Assembly (NCBI RefSeq): GCF_963677195.1
Contig: NZ_OY781918.1
Span: 1 to 64,000, forward strand
DNA: 64,000 nucleotides
Source of the DNA: an uncultured Marinifilum sp.
GTDB taxonomy: Bacteria > Bacteroidota > Bacteroidia > Bacteroidales > Marinifilaceae
Direction of reading: 5' to 3'
Shown here: in pieces, positions 24,094 through 33,570 of the stretch
Layout: each line of letters begins with the position of its first letter
Position numbering within the stretch: position 1 is the stretch's first letter
Program-made: the position numbers and the translations under genes
Notes under the pieces: generated by a model
Seen by the model: only the letters and a program-made list of their open reading frames with translations
Told to the model about the DNA's origin: nothing
Databases searched by the model: none

Positions 24094-26034
24094 TTATTCT
24101 CCTTTCTCAGCAACCAACTCTTCCAACTGCTCATTAAAATCTTCCCAGGCAAACATCTCATCTTCCAATTTCTTTTTGGCTTCTTCATACTTTGTAAAAA
24201 GAGATTGATCCTGCATTTTCTCCGGATTTGCTAACAAGTCCTCCATTTCGGCAATCTCTTTCTCGAAGTTTGCAATATTCTCTTCAGCTTTAGAAACATT
24301 GCGCTCCATTTTATTAATTTTTTTGCTAAGCTCTTTACGCTCCAAATAGTTAAGCTTATTCTCCGAAGGTGCGTCAATTGTTTTTTCCTGAACAATTGAT
24401 TTTTTTACCTCCAGCTCCTTTAAAGTTTCCATTTTTTTTGAACGCAGAAAATCATAAATACCACCCAAATGTTCTTTTATCTTTTTATTGGTGAACTCAT
24501 AAACTTTAGAAGCCAATCCATCTAAAAATTCACGATCGTGAGATACAACAATCACCGTTCCATCGAATTGCGACAATGCCTCTTTCAACACATCTTTAGA
24601 TTTCATATCCAAATGGTTAGTAGGCTCATCGAGCACCAATAAATTAACTGGTTCAAGCAATAAACGAATCATTGCCAATCTGGATCGTTCCCCACCAGAA
24701 AGAACTTTTACTTTCTTATCCACATCTTCGCCGCGAAACATGAAAGCGCCCAAAATATCTCTAATTTTGGTACGAACTTCGCCCACTGCAACATCATCGA
24801 TAGTATCCAGAACGGTTTTGTTTTCATCTAAAAGCTGAGCCTGATTTTGCGCAAAATATCCAATTTTTACATTATGACCTATTTTACAAACGCCGGTATG
24901 TTCCAATTCTCCCATCAGTACTTTTACAAGAGTGGATTTTCCTTCTCCATTCTTCCCTACAAAAGCCAGCTTCTCTCCTCTTTCTATTACAAATTCAAGA
25001 TCATTAAGTACCAAATGATCTCCATAAGCTTTACTTAAAGCTTTTGCCTCACAAACCAAATCGCCCGAACGGGGAGCAGGCGGAAACTTAAGATTTAATT
25101 TACTTGCATCTTCCTCATCGATTTCTATTCTATCTATTTTTTCGAGTTGTTTAATTCTCGATTGCACCTGAACCGATTTTGTTGCTTTATACCTGAATCG
25201 TTCAATAAACTCTTCGGTATCTTTAATCATTTTTTGCTGATTAATATAGGCTTTCATCTGCTGTTCCCTGCGCTCGGCATGTAAAACAACATACTCGGAA
25301 TAAGGAACTTTATAATCATAAATTTTTCCAACCGAAATTTCAACTGTTCTGTTGGTTATATTATCTAAAAATGCACGGTCGTGCGATACCAACACAACGG
25401 CACCAGGGTAAACTTTCAAAAAGTCCTCTAACCACTGAATAGATTCAATATCAAGATGATTGGTTGGCTCATCCAGTAAAAAAACATCTGGACGACGCAA
25501 AAGAATTTTTGCCAATTCAATACGCATTCTCCAACCACCACTAAATTCATTTGTCTGACGAGTAAAATCCGATCGCAAAAAGCCTAATCCAATAAGAGTA
25601 CGCTCAGCCTCAGCATCAACATTCTCTCCACCCATCATGTGATATCGATCATTTATATCTGTTAGACGATTTATCAGCTTCATATAACTTTCCGACTCAT
25701 AATCTGTACGCTCAGCAATTTCGGCATTAATTTTAGCAATCTGCTTTTCCATTGCTATAACCTCCTCAAAGGCGGTAAGGGTTTCCTCCATTACTGTTTT
25801 ACCATCAACATGGTTCATTTGCTGTGGCAGATATCCGATTTTCACCTCGTTAGGAACCGAAACAGTACCTTTACTAGGAGCTTGAAACCCTGAAAATATC
25901 TTAAGCAATGTAGATTTTCCAGCTCCATTTTTTCCCACTAAACCAATTCGATCGCGAGTATTTACAATAAAGCTTACTTCTTTAAAAAGAGTAAATCCAC
26001 CAAATTCAACGGTAAGATTATTTATAGAGATCAT
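24094..26034 (-). CDS. ABC-F family ATPase (Uup/Ett-like)
   Basis: This is a 646-aa soluble ABC-F protein with two ATP-binding domains and no membrane part. The first Walker A is GKNGAGKST (residues 34-42), with signature FSGGWRMR and Walker B VFLLDEPTNHLD; the second set is GKNGEGKST, LSGGERSRLAMIR and LLVLDEPTNHLD. The inter-domain linker region (YKATKSVQVQSRIKQLEKID) and a C-terminal coiled coil of about 90 residues fit the Uup/YdiF type. ABC-F proteins act on ribosomes in translation control or antibiotic protection, and Uup affects recombination; which applies here is unknown. Confidence 0.93.
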   Translation of the reverse strand: MISINNLTVEFGGFTLFKEVSFIVNTRDRIGLVGKNGAGKSTLLKIFSGFQAPSKGTVSVPNEVKIGYLPQQMNHVDGKTVMEETLTAFEEVIAMEKQIAKINAEIAERTDYESESYMKLINRLTDINDRYHMMGGENVDAEAERTLIGLGFLRSDFTRQTNEFSGGWRMRIELAKILLRRPDVFLLDEPTNHLDIESIQWLEDFLKVYPGAVVLVSHDRAFLDNITNRTVEISVGKIYDYKVPYSEYVVLHAERREQQMKAYINQQKMIKDTEEFIERFRYKATKSVQVQSRIKQLEKIDRIEIDEEDASKLNLKFPPAPRSGDLVCEAKALSKAYGDHLVLNDLEFVIERGEKLAFVGKNGEGKSTLVKVLMGELEHTGVCKIGHNVKIGYFAQNQAQLLDENKTVLDTIDDVAVGEVRTKIRDILGAFMFRGEDVDKKVKVLSGGERSRLAMIRLLLEPVNLLVLDEPTNHLDMKSKDVLKEALSQFDGTVIVVSHDREFLDGLASKVYEFTNKKIKEHLGGIYDFLRSKKMETLKELEVKKSIVQEKTIDAPSENKLNYLERKELSKKINKMERNVSKAEENIANFEKEIAEMEDLLANPEKMQDQSLFTKYEEAKKKLEDEMFAWEDFNEQLEELVAEKGE

Positions 26035-26114
26035 GATATATCAGATTTTTTCGTTCGAGCGACAAAGATAACAACAGATATTAATTAAACGTTATCCATA
26101 AAAACGAATGTATA

Positions 26115-26855
26115 CTAATTACGGCTTGCTAACATTTGTTCCTCAATAATATTCGCTTTTTTTAATAATTCGGATTGAATAATATTTTCTTTTACCTGAT
26201 TCATTACCTGATTCTCCGCTTCGGCAAAAGAAATATCATAAACACGTATAAAACTAGTATACTCTGTAGGATATTTAGCCAGTAACTTGTCATATAGTCT
26301 ATCTAAATCTTGTTGATTTGGATTGTGAAATTCCATTTTCAATTCGAAACGTCTCACCAAAGCTTCATCAATCATTTCAATTTGGTTGGTTGCTGCAATA
26401 ATAACAGAATTTTTAGGTAAATTATCCATCATCTGAATCATGCCATTCACCACACGTTTCATTTCGCTACTATCGGTATTATCGTAGTTTCGTTCTTTTC
26501 CTAAGGAATCGAATTCGTCGAAAAACAAAACAGCCTCCTGGGTTTCTACCATTTTAAAAGCAGAAGCAATATTTCTTGAAGTTTCACCTAGTTTTGAAGA
26601 GATAATATTCCCCAAATTAATTGTCTTCAATTTTTTATTCAGCTTATGAGCAATGGCTTTGGCAGTCATGGTTTTTCCACAACCCGATTTTCCAAAAAGC
26701 AAAATTTTATTGATGACAGGCAAACCATATTTCGACAATATTTCAGCATGTTCATATTCTCTCAAAAACTGATTAATTTGAACAGATAGCTCCTCGTCGA
26801 AAATAATATCTTCAAAATTAACCCTTCCCTTATTCGGAATAAATAAATGATTCAT
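26115..26855 (-). CDS. Stand-alone AAA ATPase
   Basis: This 246-aa protein consists almost only of one classic AAA module: Walker A GKSGCGKT, Walker B VLFFDEFDS, sensor 1 IAATN and an arginine finger region VRRFELK. It resembles the ATPase part of FtsH or spastin-like proteins, but no protease or membrane segment is attached. A short N-terminal region (about 45 residues) and a coiled C-terminus may bind a partner. It is 81 bp upstream of abc-F in the same direction. The substrate is unknown; related small AAA proteins remodel proteins or work in phage defence with a partner, which is not seen here. Confidence 0.85.
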   Translation of the reverse strand: MNHLFIPNKGRVNFEDIIFDEELSVQINQFLREYEHAEILSKYGLPVINKILLFGKSGCGKTMTAKAIAHKLNKKLKTINLGNIISSKLGETSRNIASAFKMVETQEAVLFFDEFDSLGKERNYDNTDSSEMKRVVNGMIQMMDNLPKNSVIIAATNQIEMIDEALVRRFELKMEFHNPNQQDLDRLYDKLLAKYPTEYTSFIRVYDISFAEAENQVMNQVKENIIQSELLKKANIIEEQMLASRN

Positions 26856-26904
26856 TTGTATATGCTATGTTAGTGTTGTTTGTTTTGCAAACTTAGTATT
26901 TTAA

Positions 26905-26941
26905 AGCAAAAAAAGAGAACTCCTTAGTGGAATTCTCTTTC
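26905..26941 (-). terminator. Terminator of the glycoside hydrolase-like gene
   Basis: On the minus strand AAAGAGAA pairs with TTCTCTTT around an inner TCC/GGA stem, and a T-run follows. Confidence 0.82.
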
Positions 26942-26964
26942 AGTGCTTTATCTCTTTAAAAAAC

Positions 26965-28080
26965 TTATTTTTTCACATATTCTTTATGAATGGCTTTTTC
27001 AAATTCCACCCAGTGCTCATCGGTCATTCTATCAGGCGTGAACAAACAAATGCCTGTTGCTCCATTCTCCATCGATTCGCGAATTGCAGCTCCTAATTCT
27101 TCAGGTAATAATCCGTGATTTTCGGGATCGGCCTCTTTTGCTTTTGAATTTGGTTTCGGACAAATAAACAAACCACTATAAACAGGTTTCTCACCATTTA
27201 AACTCTCAGTAGATTCCTTGCACATTTTCCCAATCCACTGAGTTCCTTCCAGGTAAAAATCATTATAATTCATAGGTAAAAATGCATCCAAATTCCATTT
27301 ATCCCATTCCTGGCGAACCATTTTTACAGCATGAGAATGTGGTCCCGGAAATACTGCTGCAGTAATTTCTTTTCCCTGAGCATGCACATCTTCCACCAAA
27401 CGATTCACCATTTTGGTAATTAAATCCTGACGAAACTGCTTCCACTCCTGCGAATCTCGAGCTGTTGCCTGATCGGTAATTTCAATTCCGGTTTTTGCTT
27501 TAAAATCGGCTTTACATTTATCGCAATAACAGTAATCAAACTCGGGATATTCCTTATCCATAACCAAACCGTACTTGTTCCACAAACCTTTGGCAAGAAT
27601 CACATCCGGAAAACGGATATAATCCAAATGCACACCATCAACTTCGGGCAAACGTGCAATTGTTACATACAGATTCGATAAATATTTATACACTTCTTCT
27701 CTGTTCGGACACAAAAAAGTATAATGATCTACATAAGCAGGTTTATCGTAAGCCGATTCACCATTTCCATTAACAGCATACAATTCGGGAGCAATGTTTT
27801 TATCTCTTCCCTGCACCATAGTTGGTATCCAGGTATGAAATTCAAGACCTGCGGCCTTGGCAATTTTTCCTACCCGGCTATAAACTGCCGGATCTTGCCC
27901 TCCATTATACATTAATCCATCGATTCCTTTTTCTTTCAGATTTTTAAAATTGTCCGATAATTCTTTATCGGTTGCCTCTCCAGGGCCTCCCAACCATGCA
28001 AAACATGGCACTTTTGTTGATTGTCTTGTGCTGCACGACAACAACAAGAACAAACTGAAAACAGCAAGTAGCTTATTCAT
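26965..28080 (-). CDS. Glycosyl hydrolase-like 10 (GHL10) family lipoprotein
   Basis: This 371-aa protein has a lipoprotein signal (FSLFLLLSCS) and the TIM-barrel typical of the GHL10/DUF family of putative glycoside hydrolases. It shows GLEFHTWIPTM, DGVHLDYIRFPD with the putative catalytic acid, YCDKCKADF, ITAAVFPG and DAFLPMNYNDFY. Relatives include FenI/YngK-like hydrolases thought to cleave peptidoglycan or other glycans. It would act at the cell envelope. No polysaccharide-utilisation genes (SusC/SusD) are nearby, so its substrate cannot be read from context. Confidence 0.88.
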   Translation of the reverse strand: MNKLLAVFSLFLLLSCSTRQSTKVPCFAWLGGPGEATDKELSDNFKNLKEKGIDGLMYNGGQDPAVYSRVGKIAKAAGLEFHTWIPTMVQGRDKNIAPELYAVNGNGESAYDKPAYVDHYTFLCPNREEVYKYLSNLYVTIARLPEVDGVHLDYIRFPDVILAKGLWNKYGLVMDKEYPEFDYCYCDKCKADFKAKTGIEITDQATARDSQEWKQFRQDLITKMVNRLVEDVHAQGKEITAAVFPGPHSHAVKMVRQEWDKWNLDAFLPMNYNDFYLEGTQWIGKMCKESTESLNGEKPVYSGLFICPKPNSKAKEADPENHGLLPEELGAAIRESMENGATGICLFTPDRMTDEHWVEFEKAIHKEYVKK

Positions 28081-28334
28081 AATAAGATTATAAAAAAATA
28101 AAATTTGGCTTTTGGAATACGAGCTAAAGATATAAAATTAAAGTATCCAGACACCATATCTGAAAAAAAGCAATATTCACTAAACTATTAGCAATGATCA
28201 ACAAGCATCAAGAATGGCTCAGTAGAAATTCTGTCGATCACAATTGATTATCAAAGCATTCACCTTTTTACATTTACTACTTTTAACTTTTCTACTTTTA
28301 TATATCTTTGTGGCCAAATTAAATTCGAAGAAAA

Positions 28335-29744
28335 GTGGGCAGAAAAAGAAACAGAAAACCGCTTCTGGAAAGCGTAAAAATTGAGAAGTTAGCCGCCGAA
28401 GGAAAGGCCATCGCAAAAATTGAGGATAAAGTGTTGTTTGTAACCAACGTTATTCCTGGCGATGTTGTAGATGTACAGGTAACAAAAAAGCGCAAAAATT
28501 TTATGGAAGGATATCCTGTTTTCTTTCACGAGCATTCTCCGCTTAAAAAAGATGCCTTTTGCGAACATTTTGGAGTTTGCGGAGGTTGTAAATGGCAAAA
28601 CTTACCTTACGAAGAACAACTAAAATTTAAACAACAAGAGGTTGTTGACAATTTAGAACGAATTGGTAAAGTTGAATTGCCAGAGGTAAATACTATTTTG
28701 GCATCAGAAAAAACAAAATTCTATCGCAACAAATTAGAATTTACTTTCTCGAACAAAAGATATTTAACCAACGAAGAAATTGCTAGTGGCGAAGATATTG
28801 ATCGTACTCCTGCACTTGGTTTTCATGTGCCTAAATTATTCGATAAAGTTGTTGATATTAATAAATGTCACCTTCAGCCAGAACCCTCCAATGCAGTACG
28901 TTTAGCAATTAAAGAATATGCTTTTGCCAATGATTTAAGCTTTTTCGATATCCGAAATCAGGAAGGATTTTTAAGAACCTTAGTTGTTAGAACTTCATCA
29001 ACTGGTGAGAATATGATTATCGTTGTTTTCTATCATGAAGATGTTGAAAAACGAGAAGCCCTATTAAATCATCTTGCTGATAAATTTCCTGAGATTACTT
29101 CATTAATGTATATCATTAACGAAAAAGCAAATGATTCCATTACAGATCAGGATGTGATTTTATTCAAAGGACAAGATCATATTTTTGAGCAAATGGAAGG
29201 TTTAAAATTCAAGATCGGTCCCAAATCGTTCTACCAAACCAATTCTGAGCAAGCATATAATTTATATTGCAAAACTCGCGATTTTGCTGAATTAACAGGC
29301 GATGAAATAGTTTACGACCTTTACACCGGAACCGGAACCATTGCCAATTTTGTTGCCAAGCAAGCAAAAAAAGTAATTGGAATTGAATATGTTCCCGAAG
29401 CCATTGCCGATGCAAAAGTAAATTCTGAAATTAATGGTATTCATAATACAGAATTCTTTGCCGGCGACATGAAAAATGTTCTTAACAAAGAATTTATTGA
29501 ACTTCACGGACAGCCAGATACAATAATCGTTGATCCTCCTCGCGCCGGAATGCACGCCGATGTTGTTGAAACAATTCTGCATGCCGCACCAAAACGCATT
29601 GTTTACGTTAGCTGTAACTCGGCAACTCAGGCACGCGATTTAGCCATGATGGACGAAGCCTACAAAGTTACCAAAGTACAAGCTGTAGACATGTTCCCAC
29701 ACACACATCATGTGGAGAATATTGTGCAGTTGGAGAAACGCTAG
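28335..29744 (+). CDS. rlmD: 23S rRNA (uracil1939-C5)-methyltransferase RlmD (RumA family)
   Basis: This 469-aa TrmA/RumA-family enzyme has an N-terminal TRAM domain (IEKLAAEGKAIAKIEDKVLF), an iron-sulfur site (CEHFGVCGGCKW, with a fourth Cys later at NKCHL) and a SAM-dependent methyltransferase domain (YDLYTGTGTIANFVA, DPPRAGMH). The catalytic cysteine is Cys427 in YVSCNSATQARD. The start is GTG at 28335; an in-frame TAA lies five codons upstream and no ATG fits. Bacteroidetes carry several paralogues of this family, so the exact uracil is inferred. Confidence 0.9.
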   Translation: MGRKRNRKPLLESVKIEKLAAEGKAIAKIEDKVLFVTNVIPGDVVDVQVTKKRKNFMEGYPVFFHEHSPLKKDAFCEHFGVCGGCKWQNLPYEEQLKFKQQEVVDNLERIGKVELPEVNTILASEKTKFYRNKLEFTFSNKRYLTNEEIASGEDIDRTPALGFHVPKLFDKVVDINKCHLQPEPSNAVRLAIKEYAFANDLSFFDIRNQEGFLRTLVVRTSSTGENMIIVVFYHEDVEKREALLNHLADKFPEITSLMYIINEKANDSITDQDVILFKGQDHIFEQMEGLKFKIGPKSFYQTNSEQAYNLYCKTRDFAELTGDEIVYDLYTGTGTIANFVAKQAKKVIGIEYVPEAIADAKVNSEINGIHNTEFFAGDMKNVLNKEFIELHGQPDTIIVDPPRAGMHADVVETILHAAPKRIVYVSCNSATQARDLAMMDEAYKVTKVQAVDMFPHTHHVENIVQLEKR

Positions 29745-29770
29745 TTGGTTCTCGCTAAGAAATATATTCT

Positions 29771-29805
29771 AAAGCTCGCAGAGTCATTCTTTGCGGGCTT
29801 TTTTA
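29771..29805 (+). terminator. Terminator of rlmD
   Basis: AAGCTCGCA pairs with TGCGGGCTT (one G-U) and T-run follows. Confidence 0.85.
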
Positions 29806-30020
29806 TTACTTCAATTCTTAGACGCAGATTTAACCTGCTAATTTGCAGAAAACATGCAATGAATCTATACGGGCTATTCCCTTGATATTCCCACACAAAG
29901 AAAGAATACCAACTTACCATACACCTGGAATTTAAATCTAACATCAAACAATATTCTCGCAATATTTTGTAGGTTTACAATGTATAAACAATCTTTTACT
30001 GTATTTATATTCCTTAAAAA

Positions 30021-30476
30021 ATGCGCAAAAAAGAAAGAGAAATTACCGATCAAAATCAATTGTTAGAAATCCTTACAAAATCGAAAGTTTGCCGACTGGC
30101 AATTCACGATACGCCATATCCATACATTGTTGCACTAAATTATGGCTATGCCGATAATGCCTTATTTATACATTGTGCCAAAGAAGGAAAGAAAATCGAT
30201 CTACTAAAAGCAAACAACAAAGTTGGTTTTCAAATCGAGTTTGGGAGTGAACTAATCAAGCATGCCGAATCCTGCCAATGGACCACAAAATACCAATCGG
30301 TAGTGGGAAAGGCAGAAGTAGAGATTATCGATGATTTCGAACAAAAAACACAAGGTCTGGATGTGATTATGAAGCATTCCGGCAAAACGGATAATTCCTA
30401 CAATCCCAAATATATCGATCGCATCCTGATTCTTAAGGTAAACATCAGGAAAATGTCAGGAAAAGCAAGCCTTTAA
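30021..30476 (+). CDS. Pyridoxamine 5'-phosphate oxidase-family (NimA-like) flavoprotein
   Basis: This 151-aa protein belongs to the split-barrel FMN-binding family. It begins with the NimA-like pattern MRKKEREITDQNQLLEIL and continues with KVCRLAIHDTPYPYIVALNYGY, LFIHCAKEGKKIDLLKANNKV and the Cys-containing WTTKYQSVVGKAEVEII in the expected order. Such proteins bind FMN or heme; NimA reductases inactivate nitroimidazoles, but most family members have no known substrate. The length is typical. The gene stands alone between rlmD and a repeat element. The 276-bp gap before it holds only the rlmD terminator. Confidence 0.85.
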   Translation: MRKKEREITDQNQLLEILTKSKVCRLAIHDTPYPYIVALNYGYADNALFIHCAKEGKKIDLLKANNKVGFQIEFGSELIKHAESCQWTTKYQSVVGKAEVEIIDDFEQKTQGLDVIMKHSGKTDNSYNPKYIDRILILKVNIRKMSGKASL

Positions 30477-30520
30477 CAGTGACAAAAGTTCTAAATTCGA
30501 GCGCAACTGATAACTGCTAA

Positions 30521-30751
30521 TGCGAATCAAGAGTTAAAAATATAATTTAAAAAGTATTAGAAAGGTTAATTTAGGAATTCTTCCCTTTTAGGGAAGATGG
30601 CGACAGCCAGAAGGGTGTATTTTTGATAATATTTTTCTTATTCCACCCTTTTCCCTGTCGGGATTTTCCCTAAAAAGGAAAAACTCAATTTGAAAATATT
30701 ATAAAATTTATTAACACCCAATCAATCAATTGTTTCAACTCTTGATTCGCA
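30521..30751. mobile_element. MITE-like nested inverted-repeat element
   Basis: The ends are an exact 15-bp inverted repeat: TGCGAATCAAGAGTT (30521-30535) and its complement (30737-30751). Nested inside is a longer imperfect pair of about 43 bp per arm, 30576-30619 and 30644-30687, with cores TCCCTTTTAGGGAA and TTCCCTAAAAAGGAA, and shared GACAG and AAGGGTG blocks. The element is 231 bp and has no ORF or transposase. It fills most of the 365-bp gap between genes. I recall similar AGGGAAGATGGCGACAGCC-type repeats in other Bacteroidetes, but this was not searched. Confidence 0.65.
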
Positions 30752-30841
30752 CCAGATAATTAAGCTGACAAATATCCTTTTAAAACCTTAAATATTCCGT
30801 AGTATTGAACCCTAACAACAAACCAGATAAATTCTAAAAAA

Positions 30842-33424
30842 ATGAATAAAATAATTGTATCAGCATTAGCTGTACTACTAAGTGTAAATCTTTGCTTTGC
30901 ATCTTCGCAAGATGAAAAACAAAAAACAATTAAAAACTGGCTTGCAAGCGATGCCATAGAACTACATTTACCTGCTTTTAATACTACCGAAGATTTTAGC
31001 GGCAATACTTTTCAACTGAAAAACCTTTTGCAGGAAAACCAGATTGATCTTTGTAAGATTTCTCCTAAAGAATCAGATCAACTGATTTGGAACCAGTCAC
31101 AAGTAAGCTGGAAAAAGAAAAGTACCAACTCTAAAGGTTTTGTTTCCCTTCCAAACAAAGAAAATCAATTGCACTATCTGGTTTCTTATCTGAATACCGA
31201 TAGGTGGAGCGAACTGGAACTTTCTCTGAAAAGCTATCCTATGATTGAGGTGTATGTTGATGGCAAGAAACAACTGTCGCAATACACACACAAAGCCGAT
31301 GAAGCCAAAGAATCGAGCAAAAGCATAAAACTGGAACAGGGACACCATAAAATTGTGGTGAAAGTTTTAAGTGGTGAGAAAAACAACAAGTTCAAACTGG
31401 AACTAAATGCTAAAAAAGATTGGAATGCTAATACATTTGCCTTAAGCCTTTCTCCAAAACAATTTATGGATATCAACAAAGTGCTGGATGGAACAAAAGT
31501 GAAAAGCACCGCTTTATCATTCGATGGCAAATATGCTCTAATTTCCTACAGCCGCACCCTGCCTCCTTCTGATAAATCGGAGAACTGGAGCGAAATTCAG
31601 GAGATTGAAAGCGGTAAGATTCTTTACACTTTCCGCGGTACACAGCTTTCAAACATCACTTGGCTACCAACAGGAAATCAAATTTCCTACACCAAAGCAT
31701 ACAATGGCAAAACATCTGTTTTTGTTTTCGATTTCGAGAAAAAGACCGAAAAACAAATCGCCGAAAATATTACCGATTTTTCTTCTTACACATGGGCACC
31801 AAACGGAAAATTTATCATCTACAGTGTAGGCAAAAGCAATGCTGAAGACTGGAAAATGAAAAAGTTCCAGGGAATGGAAGACCGCCTGCCATGGTACAGA
31901 TACCGATCGTTCCTATACAAACTGGATGTTAACAGCGGTATTAAGCAACGCCTTACCTACGGAACTTTATCTACCGATTTGGCCGATATCAGCACCGATG
32001 GCAAAAACATCCTGTTCACCACATCGCGTCCCGATTACAGCGGATATCCATATTTTAAACAGAATCTTTACCAGATGAATGTGGAAACTTTTGCTGTTGA
32101 TACCATCTGGAAAGATAAACTGGTTGACGGACAGGCTCAATATTCGCCTGATGGAAAACAATTATTGGTACAAGGCGGACCTTCCTGTTTTGGCAAGCTT
32201 GGCGAAAACATTGGCAATCAGCCATTGGCAAACAATTACGACGGACAACTTTACATTTACGATTTAATCAGTAAAAAAGTCGATCCGATAACTTACAATT
32301 TCGATCCGGCAATTAGCAGTGCCAGCTGGAATGCCAGGGATAATAAAATCTACATTCAAGCTCAGGATAAGGACTATGTACGATTATTCTCTTACGATAT
32401 AGCAAGCAAAGAATTCACAAGCCTGGAAAGCAAATCAGACGTGATCCGTAATTTCGATCTTTCGAAAAACGGAAATACTTTAAGCTATGTGGCCTGCGGA
32501 ATTTCCAGTCAGTACAAAGCATTTGCCTGTAACATTGCCGATAAAGCCATTCAGGTAATTGCCGATCCCGAAAAATCGCATTTGGCCAAGGTACAATTCG
32601 GAAAAACCGAAGACTGGAACTTCACCAAAGACGACGGAACCACGATTATTGGTCGTGTTTACTATCCTCCAAACTTCGATAGCAGCAAAAAATACCCGAT
32701 GATTGTGAACTACTACGGTGGAACTTCGCCTGTAGAACGCAGCTTTGGCGGGCGCTACCCACTAAACATGTATGCAGCCATGGGATATGTTGTTTATCTG
32801 CTTCAGCCAAGCGGTGCTACCGGATTTGGACAAGAATTCTCGGCTCGTCACCAAAATAACTGGGGAATTACCACTGCCGACGAAATTATTAAGGGAACCA
32901 AAAAATTCATTAAGGAACACAAGTTTATTGATGCCGGTAAAGTTGGATGTATTGGAGCATCATACGGTGGATTTACAACCCAATTATTACAAACCAGAAC
33001 CGATATTTTTGCTGCCGCGATTTCACATGCAGGTATTAGCGATATTACCAGCTATTGGGGCGAAGGCTACTGGGGATATTCCTACAGCATGAATGCCACC
33101 GGAAAATCATTCCCTTGGAACAGAAAAGACATTTATGTAGATCAAAGTCCGCTGTTTAATGCCGATAAAATCACAACTCCAATGCTATTGCTACACGGTA
33201 GTGTTGACACCAATGTGCCTTTAGGAGAAAGCATTCAAATGTATCAGGCATTAAAACTATTGGGTAAGGATGTAGAATTTGTACAGGTAAAAGATCAAAA
33301 CCATTTAATACAAAACTACAACAAACGCATTCTTTGGAACAATACCATATTTGCCTACTTTGCAAAATACCTAAAAAATCAGCCACAATGGTGGGATAAT
33401 TTATATCCTGATAAGAATTTATAA
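30842..33424 (+). CDS. S9-family peptidase (DPP IV/prolyl oligopeptidase type), secreted
   Basis: This 860-aa serine peptidase has a signal peptide (IIVSALAVLLSVNLCFA), a beta-propeller with WD40-like segments (SYTWAPNGKFIIYSVGKS, DISTDGKNILFTTSRPD, AQYSPDGKQLLVQGG) and a C-terminal alpha/beta hydrolase. The catalytic triad is Ser707 in GASYGGF, Asp789 in HGSVDTNVP and His821 in DQNHL. It should cut peptides after proline or alanine in the periplasm. A roughly 170-residue N-terminal region before the propeller is longer than in DPP IV and of unclear use. Its terminator is immediately downstream. Confidence 0.92.
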   Translation: MNKIIVSALAVLLSVNLCFASSQDEKQKTIKNWLASDAIELHLPAFNTTEDFSGNTFQLKNLLQENQIDLCKISPKESDQLIWNQSQVSWKKKSTNSKGFVSLPNKENQLHYLVSYLNTDRWSELELSLKSYPMIEVYVDGKKQLSQYTHKADEAKESSKSIKLEQGHHKIVVKVLSGEKNNKFKLELNAKKDWNANTFALSLSPKQFMDINKVLDGTKVKSTALSFDGKYALISYSRTLPPSDKSENWSEIQEIESGKILYTFRGTQLSNITWLPTGNQISYTKAYNGKTSVFVFDFEKKTEKQIAENITDFSSYTWAPNGKFIIYSVGKSNAEDWKMKKFQGMEDRLPWYRYRSFLYKLDVNSGIKQRLTYGTLSTDLADISTDGKNILFTTSRPDYSGYPYFKQNLYQMNVETFAVDTIWKDKLVDGQAQYSPDGKQLLVQGGPSCFGKLGENIGNQPLANNYDGQLYIYDLISKKVDPITYNFDPAISSASWNARDNKIYIQAQDKDYVRLFSYDIASKEFTSLESKSDVIRNFDLSKNGNTLSYVACGISSQYKAFACNIADKAIQVIADPEKSHLAKVQFGKTEDWNFTKDDGTTIIGRVYYPPNFDSSKKYPMIVNYYGGTSPVERSFGGRYPLNMYAAMGYVVYLLQPSGATGFGQEFSARHQNNWGITTADEIIKGTKKFIKEHKFIDAGKVGCIGASYGGFTTQLLQTRTDIFAAAISHAGISDITSYWGEGYWGYSYSMNATGKSFPWNRKDIYVDQSPLFNADKITTPMLLLHGSVDTNVPLGESIQMYQALKLLGKDVEFVQVKDQNHLIQNYNKRILWNNTIFAYFAKYLKNQPQWWDNLYPDKNL

Positions 33425-33432
33425 AACAGATT

Positions 33433-33465
33433 AAAGAGATTGCCTAATGAGCAATCTCTTTTTTA
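33433..33465 (+). terminator. Terminator of the S9 peptidase gene
   Basis: AAGAGATTGC pairs with GCAATCTCTT around a 7-nt loop and a T-run follows. Confidence 0.9.
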
Positions 33466-33570
33466 TCAATTCACATAGATAAAATCTAAGATGATGTAAA
33501 TAATAATAAACACTATTGATGATTTGGACTATTATATTTAAATTTAAAATTCAATCAAAAAATACATTTT

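Noticed and set aside
26115..26855. AAA ATPase as part of a phage-defence system
   Set aside because: No protease, nuclease or other effector gene adjoins it; neighbours are housekeeping genes.
30477..30520. Target-site duplication of the MITE-like element
   Set aside because: No convincing direct repeat was found next to the two 15-bp ends.
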